Below, one piece after another: positions 12,768 to 27,254 of a stretch of DNA of 64,000 nucleotides (position 1 is its first letter; each line of letters begins with the position of its first letter). Location of the stretch: contig NW_027480463.1 in NCBI RefSeq assembly GCF_051401765.1, positions 2,356,001 to 2,420,000 of the forward strand. Direction: 5' to 3'. The notes under the pieces were generated by a model that worked only from the letters and a program-made list of their open reading frames with translations, was not told where the DNA came from and did no database searches. Made by a program: the position numbers and the translations under genes. This stretch comes from Calliopsis andreniformis. Its lineage: Eukaryota > Arthropoda > Insecta > Hymenoptera > Andrenidae.

Positions 12768-15700
12768 TCAATCTTCAGCCCTCAGTCCTCAACATTCAGT
12801 TGTCAATCCACAATCCTCAATAGAATATCCTCAATTCACAGTTTTCAATACCCAATACTCAATCTGCAATCTTCAAATCTCTATCCAGAAACATAAATTC
12901 TCGTCACTCAACCCTCGACACTCAGTACTCAATGTTCAATCCTCATCCTCAATTTTGAATCTTCAATGCCCAATACTGAATCTTCAATTAGCAATCCTCA
13001 ATCCCCAATCCTCAATCCTCAATCCTCAATCCTCAGCCTTCAATCCTCAATACTCAATCTTCAATCCTCAATCCGCAATCCTCAATCCTCATTCGTCAAT
13101 CCTCAATACCCAATCCTCAATCTTCAATCCTCAATCCTCAATTCTCAATTCTCAATCCTCAATCCTCAGACCTCAGACATCAATATTCAACACTCAGTCC
13201 TCGTCCTCAATCCACAACCCTCAATCCTCAACCCTCAATGTTTAATCATCAATATTCAATCTTCAATCCTCAATCCTCAACCCTCAATCCTCAATCCTCA
13301 ATCCTCAATCTTCAATCCTCAATCCTCAATCCTCAATCCTCAATCCTCAATCCTCGATCCTCAAACCGCAATCTTCAATCCTCAGTCCCAAATCCTCAAT
13401 TTTCAGTACTCACTCCTCAATCCTCAATCTTCAATCCTCAATACTCAGTCTTCAACACTCAATCCTCAATCCTCTATCCTCAATCCTCATTCTTCTATCG
13501 TCAATCCTCAATCCTCAATCCTCAATCCTCGATCCTCAATCTTCAACCCTCAATACTCAATCTTCAATCCTCCATCCTCAATCCTCAATCCTCAATCCTC
13601 AATCCTCAATCCTCAATCTTCAATCCTCAATACTCAATCTTCAATCCTCAATCCTCAATCCTCAATCCTCAATCCTCAATCTTAATCTTCAATCCTCAAT
13701 CCTCAATCCTCAATCCTCAATCCTCAATCCTCAATCATCAATGTTCAATCCTCAATACCCGATCCTCAGGCTTCAATCCTCAATTATCGATCCTCAATCC
13801 TCAATCATCAATCCTCAGTCCTCAAACCTCAATCTTGAACCCCAATCCTGAATCCTCAATCTTCAGCCCTCAGTCCTCCACAGTCAGTGGTCCATCCTCA
13901 ATCCTCAATAGAATATCATGATTTCACAGTTTTCAATACTCAATACTCAACCTGCAATCTTCAAATCTCTATCCACAAACATCAATTCTCATCACTCAAC
14001 CCTCAACACTCAGTCCCCAATCCTCAATATTCAAGCCTCAATCCTCAATCCTCAATCCACAATCCTCAACCCGCAATCCTCAATACTCAATCTTCAATCC
14101 TCAATCCTCAACCCGCAATCCTCAATTCGCAATCCTCAATAGTCGATCTTCAACCCTCAATACTCAATATTCACTCCACAATCCTCAATCCTCAATACTC
14201 AATCCTCATTCTTCAATCCTCAATACCCAATCCTCAATCTTCAACCCTCAATCCTCAATCCTCAATTCTCAATCCTCAATCGTCAGTCCTCAGTCCTCAA
14301 ACCTCAAACATCAACCCTCAGCCCTCATCCTCAATCCTCAATCCTCAATCCTCAATTCTCAATCTTCAATCCTCAATACTCAATCTTCAATCCTCAATGC
14401 TCAGTCCTCAAATTTCAATTCTGAATCCTCAATCCGGAACCCTCAATCTTCAGCCCTCAGACCTCAACAATCAGTTGTCAACCCTCAATCCTCAATAGAA
14501 TATACTCAATTCACAGTTTTCAATACTCAATACTCAATCTGCAATCTTCAAATCTCTATCCACAAACATAAATTCTCATCACTCAACCCTCAACACTCAG
14601 TCCTCAACGCTCAATCCTCAATCCTCAATTCTCAATCCTCAATCCTCAATCCTCAATCGTCAATCTTCAATCCTCAATACTCAATCCTCAATCCTCAATC
14701 CTCAATCCTCAATCCTCAATCGTCAATCTTCAATCCTCAATACTCAATCTTCAATCCTCAATCCTCAATACTCAATACTCAATCCTCATTCTACAATCCT
14801 CAACACCCAATCCTCAATCTTCAATCCTCAACCTTCAATCATCAATATTCAATCTTCAATCTTCAATCCTCAATCCTCAATCCTCAATACTCAATCCTCA
14901 ATCCTCAATCCTCAATCTTAATCTTCAATCGTCAGTACTCAATCTTCAATCCTCAATCCTCAATCCTCAATCCTCAATCCTCAATCTTCAATCCCCAATA
15001 CTCAATCTTCAATCCTCAATCTTCAATCCTCAATCCTCAATCCTCAATCCTCAATCCTCAATCGTCAATCTTCAATCCTCAATACTCAATCTTCAATCGT
15101 CAATCCTCAATACTCAATACTCAATCCTCATTCTTCAATCCTCAATACCCAATCCTCAATCTTCAATCCTCAATGCTCAATCCTCAATCCTCAATCCTCA
15201 ATCTTCAATCCTCAATCGTCAATCCTCAATCCACAATCCTCAATCTTCAATCCTCAATACTCAGTCTTCAATCCTCAATCCTCAATCCTCAACCCTGAAT
15301 CCTCAATCCTCAATCCTCAATCGTCAACCTTCAATCCTCAATACTCAATCTTCAATCCTCAATCCTCAACCCTCAATCCTCAATCCTCATTCTTCAATCC
15401 TCAATACCCAATCCTCAATCTTCAATCCTCAATCCTGAGTCCTCAATCATCAATCCTCAATCCTCAATCCTCAATCCTCAGACCTCAACCGTCAATACTC
15501 AACCCTCAGTCCTCGTACTCAATCCACAACCCTCAATCCTCGATCCTCAACCTTGAATCATCAATATTCAATCTTCAATCCTCAATCCTCAATCCTCAAT
15601 ACTCAATACTCAATCCTCAATGTTCTATCCTCAATACGCAATCCTCAATCTTCAATCCTCAATCCTCAGTCCTCAATCCTCAACCCTCAATCCTCAATCC

Positions 15701-18700
15701 TCAATTCTCAATCTTCAATCCTCAATACTCAATCCTCAATCCTCAATCCTCAATCCTCAATCCTCAATCGTCAATCTTCAATCCTCAATACTCAATCTTC
15801 AATCCTCAATCCTCAATACTCAATACTCAATCCTCATTCTACAATCCTCAACACCCAATCCTCAATCTTCAATCCTCAACCTTCAATCATCAATATTCAA
15901 TCTTCAATCTTCAATCCTCAATCCTCAATCCTCAATACTCAATCCTCAATCCTCAATCCTCAATCTTAATCTTCAATCCTCAGTACTCAATCTTCAATCC
16001 TCAATCCTCAATCCTCAATCCTCAATCCTCAATCTTCAATCCCCAATACTCAATCTTCAATCCTCAATCTTCAATCCTCAATCCTCAATCCTCAATCCTC
16101 AATCCTCAATCGTCAATCTTCAATCCTCAATACTCAATCTTCAATCGTCAATCCTCAATACTCAATACTCAATCCTCATTCTTCAATCCTCAATACCCAA
16201 TCCTCAATCTTCAATCCTCAATGCTCAATCCTCAATCCTCAATCCTCAATCTTCAATCCTCAATCGTCAATCCTCAATCCACAATCCTCAATCTTCAATC
16301 CTCAATACTCAGTCTTCAATCCTCAATCCTCAATCCTCAACCCTGAATCCTCAATCCTCAATCCTCAATCGTCAACCTTCAATCCTCAATACTCAATCTT
16401 CAATCCTCAATCCTCAACCCTCAATCCTCAATCCTCATTCTTCAATCCTCAATACCCAATCCTCAATCTTCAATCCTCAATCCTGAGTCCTCAATCATCA
16501 ATCCTCAATCCTCAATCCTCAATCCTCAGACCTCAACCGTCAATACTCAACCCTCAGTCCTCGTACTCAATCCACAACCCTCAATCCTCGATCCTCAACC
16601 TTGAATCATCAATATTCAATCTTCAATCCTCAATCCTCAATCCTCAATACTCAATACTCAATCCTCAATGTTCTATCCTCAATACGCAATCCTCAATCTT
16701 CAATCCTCAATCCTCAGTCCTCAATCCTCAACCCTCAATCCTCAATCCTCAACCTTAATCTTCAATCCTCAGTACTCAATCTTCAATCCTCAATGCTGAA
16801 TCCTCAATCCTCAATCCTCATTCTTCAATCCTCAATACCCAATCCTCAATCTTCAACCCTCAATCCTCAATCCTCAATGATCAATCCTCAATCCTCAGTC
16901 CTCAGTCCTCAAACCTCAATCCTCAACCCTCAGCCCTCATCCTCAATCCTCAATCCTCAATCCTCAATCCTCAATTCTCAATCTTCAATCCTCAATACTC
17001 AATCTTCAATCCTCAATGCTCAGTCCTCAAATTTCAATTCTGAATCCTCAATCCGGAATCCTCAACCTTCAGCCCTCAGTCCTCAACAATCAGTTGTCAA
17101 TCCTCAATCCTCAATAGAATATACTCAATACACAGTTTTCAATACTCAATACTCAATCTGCAATCTTCAAATCTCAATCCACAAACATCAATTCTCATCA
17201 CTCAACCCTCAACACTCAGTCCTCAACGCTCAATCCTCAACCCTCAATTCTCAATCTTCAGTCCTCAATACTGAACCTTCAATCCTCAATCCTCAATCCT
17301 CAGTCCTCAATCCTCAATCCTCAATCTTAATCTTCAATCCTCAGAACTCAATCTTCAATCCTCAATCCTCAATCCTCAATCCCCAATCCTCAATCTTCAA
17401 TCCTCAATACTCAATCTTCAATCCTCAATCCTCAATCCTCAATCCTCAATCCTCAATCCCCAATATTAATCATCAATCCTCAGTACTAAATCATCAAGCC
17501 TCAATCCTCAATTCTCAATCCTCAATCCTCTACCTTCAATCCTCAATACTCATTCTTCAATCCTCAATCCTCAATCCTCAATCCTCAATCCTCAATCGTC
17601 AATCTTCAATCCTCAATACTCAATCTTCAATCCTCAATCCTCAATACTCAATACTCAATCCTCAGTCCTCAGTCCTCAAACCTCAATCCTCAACCCTCAG
17701 ACCTCATCCTCAATCCTCAATCCTCAATCCTCAATTCTCAATCTTCAATCCTCAATACTCAATCTTCAATCCTCAATGCTCAGTCCTCAAATTTCAATTC
17801 TGAATGCTCAATCCGGAATCCTCAATCTTCAGCCCTCAGTCCTCAACAATCAGTTGTCAATCCTCTATCCTCAATATAATATACTCAATTCACAGTTTTC
17901 AATACTCAATACTCAATCTGCAATCTTCAAATCTCTATCCACAAACATCAATTCTCATCACTCAACCCTCAACACTCAGTCCTCAACGCTCAATCCTCAA
18001 TCCTCAATTCTCAATCTTCAATCCTCAATACTGAACCTTCAATCCTCAATCCTCAATCCTCAGTCCTCAATCCTCAATCCTCAATCCTCAATCGTCAATC
18101 TTCAATCCTCAATACTCAATCTTCAATTCTCAATCCTCAATACTCAATACTCAATCCTCATTCTACAATCCTCAATACCCAATCCTCAATCTTCAATCCT
18201 CAACCTTCAATCATCAATATTCAATCTTCAATCCTCAATCCTCAATCCTCAATACTCAATCCTCAATCCTCAATATTCTATCCTCAGTACGCAATCCTTA
18301 ATCTTCAATCCTCAATCCTCAATCCTCAATCCTCAATCCTCAATCCTCAATCTCAATCTTCAATCCTCAACACTCAATATTCAATCCTCATTCTTCAATC
18401 CTCAATACCCAATCCTCAATCTTCAATCCTCAATCCTCAATCCTCAGTTCGCAATCCTCAATCCTCAATCCTCAGACCTCAGGCATCAACACTCAAACCT
18501 CAGTCCTCGTTCTCAATCCACAACCCTCAATCCTCGATCCTCAATCTTCAATCATCAATATTCAACCCGCAATCCTCAATTCGCAATCCTCAATAGTCGA
18601 TCTTCAATCCTCAATACTGAATATTCACTCCTCAATCCTCAATCCTCAATACTCAATCCTCATTCTTCAATCCTCAATACCCAATCCTCAATCTTCAACC

Positions 18701-21700
18701 CTCAATCCTCCATCCTCAATTCTCAATCCTCAATCCTCAATCCTCAGTCCTCAGTCCTCAAACCTCAAACATCAACCCTCAGCCCTCATCCTCAATCCTC
18801 AATCCTCAATCCTCAATTCTCAATCTTCAATCCTCAACACTCAATCTTCAATCCTCAATGCTCAGTCCTCAAATTTCAATTCTGAATCCTCAATCCGGAA
18901 CCCTCAATCTTCAGCCCTCAGACCTCAACAATCAGTTGTCAATCCTCAATCCTCAATAGAATATACTCAATTCACAGTTTTCAATACTCAATACTCAATC
19001 TGCAATCTTCAAATCTCTATCCACAAACATCAATTCTCATCACTCAACCCTCAACACTCAGTCCTCAATCCTCAATCCTCAGTCCTCAATTCTCGATCTT
19101 CAATCCTCAATACTGAACCTTCAATCCTCAATCCTCAATCCTCAGTCCTCAATCCTCAATCCTCAATCTTAATCTTCAATCCTCAGTACTCAATCTTCAA
19201 TCCTCAATCCTCAATCCTCAATCCTCAATTCTCAATCTTCAATCCTCAATACTCAATCTTCAATCCTCAATCCTCAATCCTCAATCCTCAATCCTCAATC
19301 CCCAATCTTAATCTTCAATACTCAGTACTCAATTATCAAGCCTCAATCCTCAATTCTCAATCCTCAATCCTCTACCTTCAATCCTCAATACTCAATCTTC
19401 AATCCTCAATCCTCAATCCTCAATCCTCAATCCTCAATATTCAATCCTCGATACTCAATCTTCAACCCTCAATCCTCAATCCTCAATCCTCAATCCTCAA
19501 ACACCAATACTCAACCCTCAGTCCTCGTCCTCATTCCACAACCCTCAATCCTCGATCCTCAATCTTCAATCATCAATATTCAATCTTCAATCCTCAATCC
19601 TCAATCCTCAATACTTAATACTCAATCCTCAATGTTCTATCCTCAATACGCAATCCTCAATCTTCAATCCTCAATCCTCAATGCTCAATCCTCAATCCTC
19701 AATCCTCAATCTTAACCTTCAATCCTCAACCCTCAATCCTCAATCCTCAATCCTCAATCCTCAAACCCCAATCTTCAATCCTCAGTCCCAAATCCTCAAT
19801 CTTCAATACTCACTCCTCAATCCTCAATCCTCAATCCTCAATCTTAATCTTCAATCCTCAGTACTCAATCTTCAGTCCTCAATCCTAAATCCTCAATCCT
19901 CGATCGTCAACCTTCAATCCTGAATACTCAATCTTCAATCCTCAATCCTCAATCCTCAATCCTCAATCCTCAATCCTCATTCTTCAATCCTCAATACACA
20001 ATCCTCAATCTTCAACCCTCAATCCTCAATCCTCAATTCTCAATCCTCAATCCTCAGTCCTCAATCTTCAATCCTCAATCCTCAATCCTCAATCCTCAAT
20101 TCTCGATCTTCAATCCTCAATACTGATCCTTCAATCCTCAATCCTCAATCCTCAGTCCTCAATCCTCAATCCTCAATCTTAATCTTCAATCCTCAGTACT
20201 CAATCTTCAATCCTCAATCCTCAATCCTCAATCCTCAATCCTCAATCTTCAATCCTCAATACTCAATCTTCAATCCTCAATCCTCAATCCTCAATCCTCA
20301 ATCCTCAATCCCCAATCTTAATCTTCAATCCTCAGTACTCAATCATCAAGCCTCAATCCTCAATTCTCAATCCTCAATCCCCTACCTTCAATCCTCAATA
20401 CTCAATCTTCAATCCTCAATCCTCAATCCTCAATCCTCAATCCTCAATCCTCAATCCTCAATCGTCAATCTTCAATCCTCAATACTCAATCTTCAATCCC
20501 CAATCCTCAATACTCAATACTCAATCCTCATTCTACAATCCTCAATACCCAATCCTCAATCTTCAATCCTCAATCTTCAATCATCAATATTCAATCTTCA
20601 ATCCTCAATCCTCAGTCCTCAATACTCAATCCTCAATCCTCAATGTTCTATCCTCAGTACGCAATCCTCAATCTTCAATCCTCAATCCTCAATCCTCAAT
20701 GCTCAATCCTCAATCCTCAATCTCAATCTTCAATCCTCAACACTCAATATTCAATCCTCATTCTTCAATCCTCAATACCCAATCCTCAATCTTCAATCCT
20801 CAATCCTCAATCCTCAGTTCGCAATCCTCAATCCTCAATCCTCAGACCTCAGGCATCAACACTCAACCCTCAGTCCTCGTTCTCAATCCACAACCCTCAA
20901 TCCTCGATCCTCAATCTTCAATCATCAATATTCAACCTTCAATCCTCAATCCTCAATCCTCAATACTCAATCCTCAATCCTCAATGTTTCATCCTCAATA
21001 CGCAATCCTCAATCTTCAATCCTCAAACCTCAATCCTCAATCCTCAATCCTCAACCCTCGATCTTAATCTTCAATCCTCAGTACTCAATCTTCAATCCTC
21101 AATCCTCAATACTCAATCCTCAATCCTCATTATTCAATCCTCAATACCCAATCCTCAATCTTCGATCCTCAATCCTCAATCCTCAATCCTCAATCCTCAA
21201 TCTTCAATCCTCAATCCTCAATCCTCAACACTCAATCCTCAATCTTCAATCCTCGATACTCAATCTTCAATCCTCAATCCTCAATCCTCAATCCTCAATC
21301 CTCAATCCTCAATCCTCAATCCTCAATCCTCAATTCTCAATCCTCAATCCTCAATCCTCAATCGTCAATATTCAATGCTCAATACTCAATCTTCAATCCT
21401 CAATCCTCAATACTCAGTACTCAATCCTCATTCTTCAATCCTCAATACCCAATCCTCAATCTTCAATCCTCAATCCTCAATTCTCAATCCTCAACCCTCA
21501 ATCCTCAGACCTCAAACATCAATCCTCAACCCTCAGTCCTCGTCCTCAATCCACAACCCCCAACACTCTATCCTCAATCTTCAATTGTCAATCCTCAATC
21601 CTCAATCCACAATCCTGAATCCTCAATCCTGAATCCTCAACCTTCAGCCCTCAGTCCTCAACAATCAGTTGTCAATCCTCAATCCTCAAGAGAATATCAT

Positions 21701-22397
21701 CAATTCACAGACTTCAATACTCAATACTCAATCTGCAATCTTCAAATCTCTATCCACAAACATCAATTCTCATCACTCAACCCTCAGCACTCAGTCTTCA
21801 ATCCTCAATCCTCAATCCTCAATCCTCAATCCTCATTCTTCAATCCTCAATACCCAATTCTCAATCTTCAATCCTCAATCCTCAATCCTCAGTTCTCAAT
21901 CCTCAATCCTCAATCCTCAGACCTCAAACAGCAGTAGTCAACCCTCAGTCCTCGTCCTCAATCCACAACCATCAATACTCAATCCTCAATATTCAGTCAT
22001 CAATATTCAATCTTCAGTCCTCAATCCTCAATCCTCAATCCTCAATCCTCAATGTTCAATCCGCAATACCCAATCCTCAATCTTCTATCCGCGATCCTCA
22101 ATCCTCAATCCTCAATCCTCAATCCTCAATCCTCAATCCTCAATCTTCAATACTCAAATCTCAATCTTCAATCCTCAATCCTCAATCCTCAATCCTCAAT
22201 CCTCAATCTTCAATCCTCAATACTCAATCTTCAATCCTCAATCCTCAATCCTCAATCCTCAATCCTCAATCCTCAATCTTAATCTTCAATCCTCAGTACT
22301 CAATCCTCAACCCTCAATCTTCAATCCTCAATACTCAATCTTCAATCCTCAATCCTCAGTCCTCAAACCTCAATTCTGAATCCTCAATCCTGAATCC
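12768..22397 (+). repeat. Left-domain higher-order unit Uc (Ua/Ub recombinant)
   Basis: The first 6.3 kb (12768 to about 19065) match Ua from its start. The remainder, from about 19081, matches the back of Ub from 9563. The sequence equivalent to about 6218-9562 is missing. It has seven blocks, with cores at 12838, 13926, 14513, 17132, 17892, 18974 and 21707. The structure is what a single unequal crossover between a Ua-like and a Ub-like unit would give. The next unit follows 9630 bp after this one starts. Confidence 0.82.
14650..16750 (+). repeat. Private tandem duplication in Uc, 1048-bp step
   Basis: Landmarks at 14828 and 15553 recur at 15876 and 16601, each 1048 bp later. The duplicated stretch lacks a 157-bp block and overlaps the part of the unit that Ua expanded with a different 972-bp step. 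Boundaries are approximate because the flanks are plain heptamers. Confidence 0.75.
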
Positions 22398-25300
22398 TCA
22401 ATCTTCAGCCCTCAGTCCTCAACATTCAGTTGTCAATCCACAATCCTCAATAGAATATCCTCAATTCACAGTTTTCAATACCCAATACTCAATCTGCAAT
22501 CTTCAAATCTCTATCCAGAAACATAAATTCTCGTCACTCAACCCTCGACACTCAGTACTCAATGTTCAATCCTCATCCTCAATTTTGAATCTTCAATGCC
22601 CAATACTGAATCTTCAATTAGCAATCCTCAATCCCCAATCCTCAATCCTCAATCCTCAATCCTCAGCCTTCAATCCTCAATACTCAATCTTCAATCCTCA
22701 ATCCGCAATCCTCAATCCTCATTCGTCAATCCTCAATACCCAATCCTCAATCTTCAATCCTCAATCCTCAATTCTCAATTCTCAATCCTCAATCCTCAGA
22801 CCTCAGACATCAATATTCAACACTCAGTCCTCGTCCTCAATCCACAACCCTCAATCCTCAACCCTCAATGTTTAATCATCAATATTCAATCTTCAATCCT
22901 CAATCCTCAACCCTCAATCCTCAATCCTCAATCCTCAATCTTCAATCCTCAATCCTCAATCCTCAATCCTCAATCCTCAATCCTCGATCCTCAAACCGCA
23001 ATCTTCAATCCTCAGTCCCAAATCCTCAATTTTCAGTACTCACTCCTCAATCCTCAATCTTCAATCCTCAATACTCAGTCTTCAACACTCAATCCTCAAT
23101 CCTCTATCCTCAATCCTCATTCTTCTATCCTCAATCCTCAATCCTCAATCCTCAATCCTCGATCCTCAATCTTCAACCCTCAATACTCAATCTTCAATCC
23201 TCCATCCTCAATCCTCAATCCTCAATCCTCAATCCTCAATCCTCAATCTTCAATCCTCAATACTCAATCTTCAATCCTCAATCCTCAATCCTCAATCCTC
23301 ATCCTCAATCCTCAATCCTCAATCCTCAATCCTCAATCCTCAATCCTCAATCCTCAATCCTCAATCATCAATGTTCAATCCTCAATACCCGATCCTCAGG
23401 CTTCAATCCTCAATTATCGATCCTCAATCCTCAATCATCAATCCTCAGTCCTCAAACCTCAATCTTGAACCCCAATCCTGAATCCTCAATCTTCAGCCCT
23501 CAGTCCTCCACAGTCAGTGGTCCATCCTCAATCCTCAATAGAATATCATGATTTCACAGTTTTCAATACTCAATACTCAACCTGCAATCTTCAAATCTCT
23601 ATCCACAAACATCAATTCTCATCACTCAACCCTCAACACTCAGTCCCCAATCCTCAATATTCAAGCCTCAATCCTCAATCCTCAATCCACAATCCTCAAC
23701 CCGCAATCCTCAATACTCAATCTTCAATCCTCAATCCTCAACCCGCAATCCTCAATTCGCAATCCTCAATAGTCGATCTTCAATCCTCAATACTCAATAT
23801 TCAGTCCACAATCCTCAATCCTCAATACTCAATCCTCATTCTTCAATCCTCAATACCCAATCCTCAATCTTCAACCCTCAATCCTCAATCCTCAATTCTC
23901 AATCCTCAATCGTCAGTCCTCAGTCCTCAAACCTCAAACATCAACCCTCAGCGCTCATCCTCAATCCTCAATCCTCAATCCTCAATTCTCAATCTTCAAT
24001 CCTCAATACTCAATCTTCAATCCTCAATGCTCAGTCCTCAAATTTCAATTCTGAATCCTCAATCCGGAACCCTCAATCTTCAGCCCTCAGACCTCAACAA
24101 TCAGTTGTCAACCCTCAATCCTCAATAGAATATACTCAATTCACAGTTTTCAATACTCAATACTCAATCTGCAATCTTCAAATCTCTATCCACAAACATA
24201 AATTCTCATCACTCAACCCTCAACACTCAGTCCTCAACGCTCAATCCTCAATCCTCAATTCTCAATCCTCAATCCTCAATCCTCAATCGTCAATCTTCAA
24301 TCCTCAATACTCAATCCTCAATCCTCAATCCTCAATCCTCAATCCTCAATCGTCAATCTTCAATACTCAATACTCAATCTTCAATCCTCAATCCTCAATA
24401 CTCAATACTCAATCCTCATTCTACAATCCTCAACACCCAATCCTCAATCTTCAATCCTCAACCTTCAATCATCAATATTCAATCTTCAATCTTCAATCCT
24501 CAATCCTCAATCCTCAATACTCAATCCTCAATCCTCAATCCTCAGTTCGCAATCCTCAATCCTCAATCCTCAGACCTCAGGCATCAACACTCAAACCTCA
24601 GTCCTCGTTCTCAATCCACAACCCTCAATCCTCGATCCTCAATCTTCAATCATCAATATTCAACCCGCAATCCTCAATTCGCAATCCTCAATAGTCGATC
24701 TTCAATCCTCAATACTCAATATTCACTCCTCAATCCTCAATCCTCAATACTCAATCCTCAATCTTCAATCCTCAATACCCAATCCTCAATCTTCAACCCT
24801 CAATCCTCCATCCTCAATTCTCAATCCTCAATCCTCAATCCTCAATCCTCAGTCCTCAGTCCTCAAACCTCAAACATCAACCCTCAGCCCTCATCCTCAA
24901 TCCTCAATCCTCAATCCTCAATTCTCAATCTTCAATCCTCAACACTCAATCTTCAATCCTCAATGCTCAGTCCTCAAATTTCAATTCTGAATCCTCAATC
25001 CGGAACCCTCAATCTTCAGCCCTCAGACCTCAACAATCAGTTGTCAATCCTCAATCCTCAATAGAATATACTCAATTCACAGTTTTCAATACTCAATACT
25101 CAATCTGCAATCTTCAAATCTCTATCCACAAACATCAATTCTCATCACTCAACCCTCAACACTCAGTCCTCAACGCTCAATCCTCAATCCTCAATTCTCA
25201 ATCTTCAATCCTCAATACTGAACCTTCAATCCTCAATCCTCAATCCTCAGTCCTCAATCCTCAATCCTCAATCTTAATCTTCAATCCTCAGTACTCAATC

Positions 25301-27254
25301 TTCAATCCTCAATCCTCAATCCTCAATCCTCAATCCTCAACCTTCAATCCTCAATACTCAATCTTCAATCCTCAATCCTCAATCCTCAATCCTCAATCCT
25401 CAATCCCCAATCTTAATCTTCAATCCTCAGTACTCAATCATCAAGCCGCAATCCTCAATTCTCAATCCTCAATCCTCTACCTGCAATCCTCAATACTCAA
25501 TCTTCAATCCTCAATTCTCAATCCTCAATCCTCAATCCTCAATCCTCAATCCTCAATCGTCAATCTTCAATCCTCAATACTCAATCTTCAATCCTCAATC
25601 CTCAATACTCAATACTCAATCCTCATTCTACAATCCTCAATACCCAATCCCCAATCTTCAATCCTCAACCTTCAATCATCAATATTCAATCTTCAATCCT
25701 CAATCCTCAATCCTCAATACTCAATCCTCAATCCTCAATCCTCAGTCTTAATCTTCAATCCTCGGTACTCAATCTTCAATCCTCAATCCTCAATCCTCAA
25801 TCCTCAATCCTCTACCTTCAATCCTCAATACTCAATCTTCAATCCTCAATTCTCAATCCTCAATCCTCAATCCTCAATCCTCAATCCTCAATCGTCAATC
25901 TTCAATCCTCAATACTCAATCTTCAATCCTCAATCCTCAATACTCAATACTCAATCCTCATTCTTCAATCCTCAATACCCAATCCTCAATCTTCAATCCT
26001 CAATCCTCAATCCTCAATCCTCAATCCTCAATCTTCAATCCTCAATCGTCAATCCTCAATCCACAATCCTCAATCTTCAATCCTCAATACTCAGTCTTCA
26101 ATCCTCAATCCTCAATCCTCAATCCTGAATCCTCAATCCTCAATCCTCAATCGTCAACCTTCAATCCTCAATACTCAATCTTCAATCCTCAATCCTCAAC
26201 ACTCAATCCTCAATCCTCATTCTTCAATCCTCAATACCCAATCCTCAATCTTCAATCCTCAATCCTGAATCCTCAATCCTCAATCCCCAATCTTAATCTT
26301 CAATCCTCAGTACTCAATCATCAAGCCTCAATCCTCAATTCTCAATCCTCAATCCTCTACCTTCAATCCTCAATACTCAATCTTCAATCCTCAATCCTCA
26401 ATCCTCAATCCTCAATCCTCAATCCTCAATCCTCAATCGTCAATCTTCAATCCTCAATACTCAATCTTCAATCCTCAGTCCTCAATACTCAATACTCAAT
26501 CCTCATTCTACAATCCTCAATACCCAATCCTCAATCTTCAATCCTCAATCTTCAATCATCAATATTCAATCTTCAATCCTCAATCCTCAATCCCCAATAC
26601 TCAATCCTCAATCCTCAATGTTCTATCCTCAGTACGCAATCCTCAATCTTCAATCCTCAATCCTCAATCCTCAATCCTCAATCCTCAATCCTCAATCTCA
26701 ATCTTCAATCCTCAACACTCAATATTCAATCCTCATTCTTCAATCCTCAATACCCAATCCTCAATCTTCAATCCTCAATCCTCAATCCTCAGTTCGCAAT
26801 CCTCAATCCTCAATCCTCAGTCCTCGTTGTCAATCCACAACCCTCAATCCTCGATCCTCAATCTTCAATCATCAATATTCAACCTTCAATCCTCAATCCT
26901 CAATCCTCAATACTCAATCCTCAATCCTCAATGTTCTATCCTCAATACGCAATCCTCAATCTTCAATCCTCAAACCTCAATCCTCAATCCTCAATCCTCA
27001 ACCCTCAATCTTAATCTTCAATCCTCAATACTCAGTCTGCAATCCTCAATCCTCAATCCTCCATCTTCAACCCTCAATCCTCAAGCGTCAATCCTGAGTC
27101 CTCACTCCTCAATCCTCATTCTTCAATCTTCAATACCGAATCCTCAATCTTCAATCCTCAATCCTCAATCCTCAATCCTCAATCCTCAATCTTAATCTTC
27201 AACCCTCAGTACTCAATCTTCAATCCTCAATCCTGAATCCTCAATCCTCAATCC
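22398..27254 (+). repeat. Left-domain higher-order unit Ud (shortened)
   Basis: From 22398 to about 24540 it follows Uc at a constant offset of 9630 bp. At 24541 it switches to sequence equivalent to 18443 in Uc and 5593 in Ua, a loss of about 3.5 kb relative to Uc that removes two 157-bp blocks. Beyond about 25180 it follows Ua (from about 6210) rather than Uc, with several hundred extra bases around 25.8-26.3 kb. Block cores are at 22468, 23556, 24143 and 25079. Confidence 0.8.
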
